Origin: Candidatus Aquidulcis sp. | GTDB taxonomy: Bacteria > Chloroflexota > Anaerolineae > Anaerolineales > E44-bin32 | Length of the DNA: 5,677 nucleotides | Direction of reading: 5' to 3' | NCBI GenBank assembly: GCA_020723365.1 | Contig: DYJB01000170.1 | Span: 1 to 5,677, forward strand | Part shown: piece by piece, positions 5,274 through 5,677 of the stretch | Position numbering within the stretch: the stretch's first letter is position 1 | Layout of the letters: the number at the start of each line of letters is the position of its first letter | The notes under the pieces: model-generated | What the model saw: only the letters and a program-made list of their open reading frames with translations | Databases searched by the model: none | What the model was told of the DNA's origin: nothing | Position numbers and translations under genes: made by a program

Positions 5274-5677
5274 ATGATGACGTCCTTCCTCGAGGGGCTG
5301 GCGGCCGGATACGGCATCGCCATTCCGGTCGGCGCCGTGGCGATCCTGATCGTCAACACATCTCTCGGCAGCGGGTTTCGACGCTGGTTCTCCGCCTCGG
5401 AAAGGCCTTGGTCCTCCCTCTTGATCAGGAGATCGTGAAGCTCCACAGCTTGGGAGTGAATGGTGAGTTGGTGCTGGTGCTCTTGCAGCGCAACCGCACC
5501 CGCTTCCCCAAGCAGGGCAAACGCAGACTGTCGGAGCGTGTCCCTGTAGTGCGCCAGCTTGATGCCGGTGGAGAGCTTGGCGGCATCGAGGCGCGAGTCC
5601 GAGAACAGGACAAGCTTCCTCGCGGGGCCTGGTGGCATTTGTCGAACTACCGCATCTCCAAGGAGCTGCATGATTCG
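5246..5677 (-). CDS. Fragment of a large DEAD/DEAH-type helicase, C-terminal helicase domain region
   Basis: The frame is open from the right edge to a stop at 5246-5248. Its first ~95 codons, beginning RIMQLLGDAVVRQ, contain RKLVLFSDSRLDAAKLSTGI followed by KLAHYRDTLRQ. This matches the start of the second RecA-like lobe in large helicases (the FSDSRQDAA-type motif near helicase motif IV), found in DUF1998-linked and defence-island helicases such as those of DISARM-like and Dpd-like systems. The rest of that stretch (AFALL to LSEAENQRR) is charged and helical in character. From about 5386 leftwards the frame only reads the antisense of the LysE fragment, so the last ~46 codons are probably not native. 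The ATP-binding lobe would lie beyond the right edge, and motif VI and the C-terminus are missing. An ATG at 5671 is internal, not the start. Codon third positions are much less GC-rich than in the other genes. Exact family unresolved. Confidence 0.6.
   Translation of the reverse strand, partial: RIMQLLGDAVVRQMPPGPARKLVLFSDSRLDAAKLSTGIKLAHYRDTLRQSAFALLGEAGAVALQEHQHQLTIHSQAVELHDLLIKREDQGLSEAENQRRNPLPRDVLTIRIATAPTGMAMPYPAASPSRKDVIMSDLGWIFR
5274..5438 (+). pseudogene. Truncated LysE-family exporter, N-terminal fragment
   Basis: The frame starts MMTSFLEGLAAGYGIAIPVG and continues AVAILIVNTSLGSGFR, matching the first transmembrane helix and loop of LysE/RhtB-type amino-acid exporters, including the conserved small-residue and proline pattern (GIAIPVGA). 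These proteins are normally about 200 residues with six membrane segments. Here similarity stops at about residue 36 (near 5380); the following residues RRWFSASERPWSSLL are polar, unlike the family, and a TGA ends the frame after 54 codons. The second ATG (5277) is an equally good start. The loss coincides with the switch to DNA coding on the other strand, so the gene was cut rather than mutated. The 54-residue product cannot be a working exporter. Family assignment is from a short segment. Confidence 0.6.

Noticed and set aside
5425..5613. 62-codon minus-strand frame within the helicase fragment
   Set aside because: It is a shifted-frame shadow, Ser/Arg-rich; the FSDSR and HYRD motifs are in the other frame.
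1..5677. tRNA, rRNA, CRISPR, insertion-sequence ends or a transposase
   Set aside because: I saw no tRNA-like cloverleaf, conserved rRNA segment, spaced repeats or transposase motif. The 5374-5390 junction shows no recognisable inverted terminal repeat.

Overview
High-GC bacterial DNA with almost every third codon position G or C. The best guess is an uncultured Chloroflexota bacterium of the Anaerolineae type. That guess rests on Thr/Pro-rich 'TPTPT' linkers behind single membrane anchors and on two proteins with the NBR1-type Ig-like domain, both common in that group. It is inferred from protein style, not from a marker gene.

Layout, left to right. (1) The minus-strand 5' end of a single-pass membrane protein with a cytoplasmic head and the beginning of a Thr/Pro linker; it runs off the left edge. 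(2) A 298-base gap holding its Shine-Dalgarno sequence, a leader hairpin, a candidate -10 box and several GC-rich hairpins. (3) A minus-strand lipoprotein esterase of the alpha/beta-hydrolase fold. (4) A 79-base divergent promoter region in which each gene has a -10-like hexamer only 7-9 bases from its start codon and no Shine-Dalgarno, suggesting leaderless mRNAs in both directions. (5) A complete plus-strand miaB, a tRNA methylthiotransferase. (6) A well-formed promoter and Shine-Dalgarno leading a membrane-anchored NBR1-Ig-like protein. (7) A perfect 17-bp inverted repeat. (8) A lipoprotein with a second NBR1-Ig-like domain. (9) The first ~36 codons of a LysE-type exporter gene, cut off at about 5374-5390. 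Past that point the sequence changes to lower-GC DNA coding on the minus strand for a piece of a large helicase, which runs off the right edge.

Four of the genes (the partial membrane protein, the esterase and both Ig-like proteins) put products on the outer face of the membrane or in the envelope. miaB is a housekeeping gene set among them. No shared pathway is evident.

The most notable point is the right end. A normally vertical transporter gene is broken by DNA with different composition, and the invading fragment resembles large DEAD/DEAH helicases of the kind often found in phage-defence islands. This is either a real insertion or deletion scar or a chimeric assembly. The sequence alone cannot decide.
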